The position numbers were made by a program, and so were the translations under genes. The notes under the pieces were generated by a model, which saw only the letters and a program-made list of their open reading frames with translations, had not been told where the DNA came from and searched no databases. Below are positions 61,083 to 64,000 of a stretch of 64,000 bases of DNA, one piece after another. Position 1 is the stretch's first letter. Every line of letters starts with the position of its first letter. This DNA comes from Terriglobia bacterium. GTDB lineage: Bacteria; Acidobacteriota; Terriglobia; Bryobacterales; Bryobacteraceae. The stretch spans positions 1 through 64,000 of the forward strand of contig JAIQFI010000028.1 in the NCBI GenBank assembly GCA_020073345.1. Reading direction: 5' to 3'.

Positions 61083-62114
61083 TTATCGGAACGCCGACTT
61101 CCCTTGGCGATCCTCTTCTGCCTTAATACTGGGGCCGTAGAGCTTCTCGAAGAATCCTTCGCGCACCAACCGGTCGACGGCGGCGTTATCGACTACAGCG
61201 CGGAAATCGAATTTCTTCAACTGCGCCGCCGATTGGGCGTCCACCGGATGGTCGATCATGTAGCGAACCGCGGCCGCGCCGAGATACGGCACCCGCTCGA
61301 AGGTGTTGGTGCGGGCGTAGTAATCATACACGCGCTCGATGTCGGCGGGATCGTCATTCTTGTTGTACTTGAGATAAGCCTTCACCGCGAAGGCCTTGTC
61401 CTCATAGAAACGCTTGATGGCTTCGGCGTGGACCTTGATCATGAGCTCGGGCAGCTTTGGATCGGCCGCGGCGAGGCTCTTCTTATACAAGTAAACCGTA
61501 GGCGCGTAGATGTCGTCGTAATCGCTGGTGTTCGCTAGGCTCTTGAAACCGCGCTGTTCCAGCTTGAAATAGATGGGCGCGGTGAGCATGGTCGCATCCA
61601 CGCGGCCACTCAAGAGAGCCGCCGCCCGGCCGTTCACATCCGTGCCAATCGGAACCCACTGGACATCCCTGGGGCCCAGCCCGAACTTGGACAGCAATCC
61701 GACGGCGTAGTTATACGGCGCGTCGCCGAGCTGGCTGACGCCGATCGTCTTGCCCTTGAGGTCGCGGACGGTAGCGAAGTTGTCGGACGCCATCAACGCG
61801 AACAGGCTCTTCCGGTACGGGCTGCCGATCATCACCAGAGAACCGTCTTTCGAAGACGCCTGCATGGCCTGCTCGAGGGGATAGTTGGTCATCTGCGCGT
61901 CGCCGCTGACGATCATCGCGACCGCGGCCGGATGCACCGCGAACACCAGTTTCGCCTTCATCCCATATTTTTCGAAATAGCCGCCTTCCTGGGCAATGTA
62001 CAGCGGCCAGGTGGTCCCGGTGCGAGTAGCAAAGTTGATGGTGATATCGCGCAGCGGCGTCTGGCCGTACGCGGCGAGGACGGCCAATAATAACGACGTA
62101 AGAACTTTGAGCAC
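61083..62114 (-). CDS. NMT1/SsuA-like solute-binding protein
   Basis: The 343-residue periplasmic protein begins at GTG 62114, sharing one base with the preceding TAG stop. After the signal peptide (ending AAYGQ) come INFATRTGTTWPLYIAQEGG, FEKYGMKAKLVF, GKTIGVSQLGDAPYN and RVDATMLTAPIYFKL, typical of NMT1/THI5/SsuA binding proteins that catch pyrimidines, sulfonates or aromatic acids. No ABC permease or ATPase gene lies near it. It lies between DUF1080 and cyclase genes, 16 bases from the latter. The ligand is unknown. Confidence 0.85.
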   Translation of the reverse strand: MLKVLTSLLLAVLAAYGQTPLRDITINFATRTGTTWPLYIAQEGGYFEKYGMKAKLVFAVHPAAVAMIVSGDAQMTNYPLEQAMQASSKDGSLVMIGSPYRKSLFALMASDNFATVRDLKGKTIGVSQLGDAPYNYAVGLLSKFGLGPRDVQWVPIGTDVNGRAAALLSGRVDATMLTAPIYFKLEQRGFKSLANTSDYDDIYAPTVYLYKKSLAAADPKLPELMIKVHAEAIKRFYEDKAFAVKAYLKYNKNDDPADIERVYDYYARTNTFERVPYLGAAAVRYMIDHPVDAQSAAQLKKFDFRAVVDNAAVDRLVREGFFEKLYGPSIKAEEDRQGKSAFR

Positions 62115-62899
62115 TATTTCTCCGGCCGATCATAAACGGCGAGCCGCCGAATCCAGATGTTGCGATATCGCACCGGCTGCTGGTGGTCCTGCAAAACCAG
62201 GGAATCCTCGGCGGGCTGCGCCGCGTATTGCGCGAGCTGGCGATGCACGGTCGCCCCCATCAACACCTGGCGATTGTGCAGGAGCACTCCGTTAAGGAAC
62301 ACCGTGGCATATGCGGGCTTGACCAATTTCCCCGCTTCGAATTTGGGAGCCTCGAAAACGATGTCATAACTTTGCCATTCGCCCGGCTTGCGCGTCGCAT
62401 TCGCGAGCGGCGGCCATTGCCCATAGAGCGCTCCGGCCTGTCCATCGGCGTAGGTCGGATTCTGGTAGGAATCGAGCACCTGAACTTCGTAGCGGCCTTG
62501 CAGGAAGATCCCGCTATTGCCGCGATTCTGGCTGTTGCCGCGGATTTCGACCGGAGCGGCCCATTCCACGTGCAACTGAACATCACCGAACTTCTGTTTG
62601 GTGGCGAGGTCGCCGGCGCCGGGTACTACTTGGAGATAACCATCGGCGACCTTCCAACTTCCACGTCCCTGGCTTTGCCATTGGGATAAATCCTTGCCGT
62701 CGAACAGCACGATTGCATCGGAGGGCGCGCCGCCCGCCTGGGCCCCGGGCGTCACCACCGGCGGGTGCGGCCGTTGCGGATCGTGAACGTGGAACGGAAG
62801 GCCGGGGAGCATGGGTGTATCGTCGTAACCGAGATCGTGATTCACGCTTTGACCGAAAATCGCGAACGCGGTGAGGAGTACCAGAAGAATTCGCTGCAC
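62114..62899 (-). CDS. DUF1080 (3-keto-glycoside hydrolase-like) protein
   Basis: The roughly 261-residue exported protein starts at GTG 62899, which follows GGAGG by 7 bases; a longer start at ATG 62920 is less likely. The mature domain shows IVLFDGKDLSQWQSQ, then GNSGIFLQGRYEVQVLDSYQ, TRKPGEWQSYDIVFEAPKF and FLNGVLLHNRQV, the marks of the DUF1080 concanavalin-like fold. Some members are 3-keto-glycoside hydrolases. It has a divergent neighbour 60 bases away. It starts the transcription unit with a binding protein and a cyclase, coupled by TAGTG. Confidence 0.88.
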   Translation of the reverse strand: MQRILLVLLTAFAIFGQSVNHDLGYDDTPMLPGLPFHVHDPQRPHPPVVTPGAQAGGAPSDAIVLFDGKDLSQWQSQGRGSWKVADGYLQVVPGAGDLATKQKFGDVQLHVEWAAPVEIRGNSQNRGNSGIFLQGRYEVQVLDSYQNPTYADGQAGALYGQWPPLANATRKPGEWQSYDIVFEAPKFEAGKLVKPAYATVFLNGVLLHNRQVLMGATVHRQLAQYAAQPAEDSLVLQDHQQPVRYRNIWIRRLAVYDRPEK

Positions 62900-62959
62900 A
62901 GCCCATCCTCCCTGCGCCATAGTAACGCACCTGTTTCCAGCATGCCATCCTTGAACTGA

Positions 62960-64000
62960 ATGCAGGGCTCTTCCACGCGCGCCGCCGGGATTACGCTGGT
63001 AGTCTTGCTGACGGCCGCCGCGGCGTTGTGCCTGCTGATGGTCTGGCCGTTTGCCGCCACCATCATCGGGGCGGCGGTTCTGGCGGTGGTTTGTTATCCG
63101 CTGCACGAACGGCTTCAGAACCGGGTGACCTGGCCGGGATTGGCGGCTTCGCTCTCGACTCTTCTGGTGTTGATCGCATTTTTGGTGCCGTTTGCTTTGC
63201 TCGTGACCACTGTCACGCAGGAGTTACGCGCGGCGTTCCAAGCGCTGGATCCCGGTGCGTCCGGGCAGGGAGCCAGCCGAATTTGGGCGGCGCTCGATCG
63301 TCCACTGGCGGCGGTGGGAACATGGCTCGGAATGCAACCCAGTGAACTCCGTTCCCTGCTGGCGGCTCGTCTCCAGGAAGCCGGTGCGGCTGTGCTGGGC
63401 AACATCATCGCCGTACTCGGCGCGGCGGGCGGCGGCGTAGTGAAGATCGTCATCGGCGTCGGGACCCTGTATTGCATGTTTCTCTACGGCGGCCGCCTGC
63501 ACAAAAACGTGGTGGTCTTGTCGCCGCTCGGGCCGCAGCGAACGGAAACATTATTGAACACGGTACACGAAATGGTGATCGCGAGCTTCTATGGTGTCAT
63601 CGCCGTGGCGGCTGCGCAGGGTCTTCTGTGCGGGCTGGGAGCATGGATCGCGGGCCTGCCGTCGCCGACGCTGTGGGGCGTGGCGGCGGCAGTGGTGTCG
63701 GTCCTGCCCCTGTTCGGCTCGGCGCTGGTTTGGCTGCCGGCGGCGATCGTATTGTTCGTCCAGGGATCCATCGGACGAGGTGTGTTCATGCTGATCTGGG
63801 GAGCCGGCCTGGTGGGCACGATCGACAATTTCGTCCGCCCGCTCGTGGTGATGACCAAGTTGCCGGTTCACCCGTTGGTGGTGTTCGTCGCCATGCTGGG
63901 TGGAGTGGAAGCGTTCGGGCTGATGGGCATTCTGTTCGGTCCCGTGATTCTGGCCGTAACCATGGCGCTGTTTCGCATGCTCCGCGAGGAGATAGGCGGC
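62960..64000 (+). CDS. AI-2E family transporter (3' end outside the window)
   Basis: The reading frame runs from ATG 62960 through the window's last base without a stop, giving 347 residues so far. Hydrophobic segments include TLVVLLTAAAALCLLMVWPF, FAATIIGAAVLAVVCYPLHE and LAASLSTLLVLIAFLVPFAL. The C-terminal half has the conserved pattern of this family: GLPSPTLWGVAAAVVSVLPLF, VDNF-like GTIDNFVRPLVVMTKLPVHP, and FGLMGILFGPVILAV. Family members (PerM/YdiK) export AI-2-type signals or sodium-coupled solutes, but the substrate is usually unknown. It diverges from the DUF1080 gene. Confidence 0.88.
   Translation, partial: MQGSSTRAAGITLVVLLTAAAALCLLMVWPFAATIIGAAVLAVVCYPLHERLQNRVTWPGLAASLSTLLVLIAFLVPFALLVTTVTQELRAAFQALDPGASGQGASRIWAALDRPLAAVGTWLGMQPSELRSLLAARLQEAGAAVLGNIIAVLGAAGGGVVKIVIGVGTLYCMFLYGGRLHKNVVVLSPLGPQRTETLLNTVHEMVIASFYGVIAVAAAQGLLCGLGAWIAGLPSPTLWGVAAAVVSVLPLFGSALVWLPAAIVLFVQGSIGRGVFMLIWGAGLVGTIDNFVRPLVVMTKLPVHPLVVFVAMLGGVEAFGLMGILFGPVILAVTMALFRMLREEIGG

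Overview
The window looks like a GC-rich (about 60-65%), gene-dense chromosomal segment of a soil Acidobacteriota, most probably of the Solibacter/Bryobacter lineage. That assignment is inference from the large number of secreted proteins of unknown function, repeated DUF6152 genes, TolB-like propellers, and short dispersed palindromic repeats. No rRNA, tRNA, CRISPR array, prophage or transposase was seen. Genes are packed tightly, with many ATGA, GTGA, TAATG and TAGTG junctions and several convergent pairs a few bases apart.

Layout. 1-7053: a truncated lipoprotein-carrier-like gene, a tiny zinc ribbon, a FtsB-like divisome protein, and the operon gltX-glnS-carbamoyltransferase. 7058-13014: a carbonic anhydrase/anion symporter operon, infC, and two pairs of secreted genes here called family A (DUF6152) and family B (about 270-330 aa, function unknown). 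13019-20130: tannase-like esterase, an ECF sigma factor with a Cys-rich tail, a divergent 48-aa metallothionein-like gene, another family A gene, two tandem TolB-like propellers and a small DUF2892-like membrane protein. 20137-30330: family B with an amidohydrolase, an ABC-2 exporter, cupin, CpaE-like ATPase, gamma-glutamyltransferase-like enzyme and a beta-propeller/phosphoesterase-like protein. 30330-38200: GH57, aminotransferase, small housekeeping genes (zincin, ThiE, MerR-TPR, glyoxalase-II-like, YgfZ). 38230-45348: MFS exporter, metal ABC permease and binding protein, porin, and a LytS/LytTR two-component system. 45405-51944: membrane glycosyltransferase-like protein, 6-phosphogluconate dehydrogenase, Hsp20, HtpX, RlmI and a PhyH dioxygenase. 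52159-55653: a periplasmic oxidation operon (TIM barrel, dihaem cytochrome c, PQQ dehydrogenase, membrane protein). 55692-59882: a five-gene secreted operon with cytochrome c, a family A-B fusion, family A and family B. 59883-64000: cyclase, NMT1-like binding protein, DUF1080 hydrolase, and the start of an AI-2E-type transporter.

The most interesting theme is the A/B set. Five family A modules and five family B modules occur in 64 kb. Three are adjacent A/B pairs and one is a single A-B fusion polypeptide, so the two very probably act together in the periplasm. In all five A modules a predicted signal peptide ends directly before His-His, and an invariant Asn-Pro-His follows about 27 residues later, which suggests a histidine-brace copper site. 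All five B modules keep two cysteines and a W-(D/E)-G-(D/E) motif. One A gene lies beside an ECF sigma factor with a metal-sensor-like Cys tail and a divergent metallothionein-like gene, so a copper-related or metal-related periplasmic system is a reasonable hypothesis. It is not proven by sequence alone.
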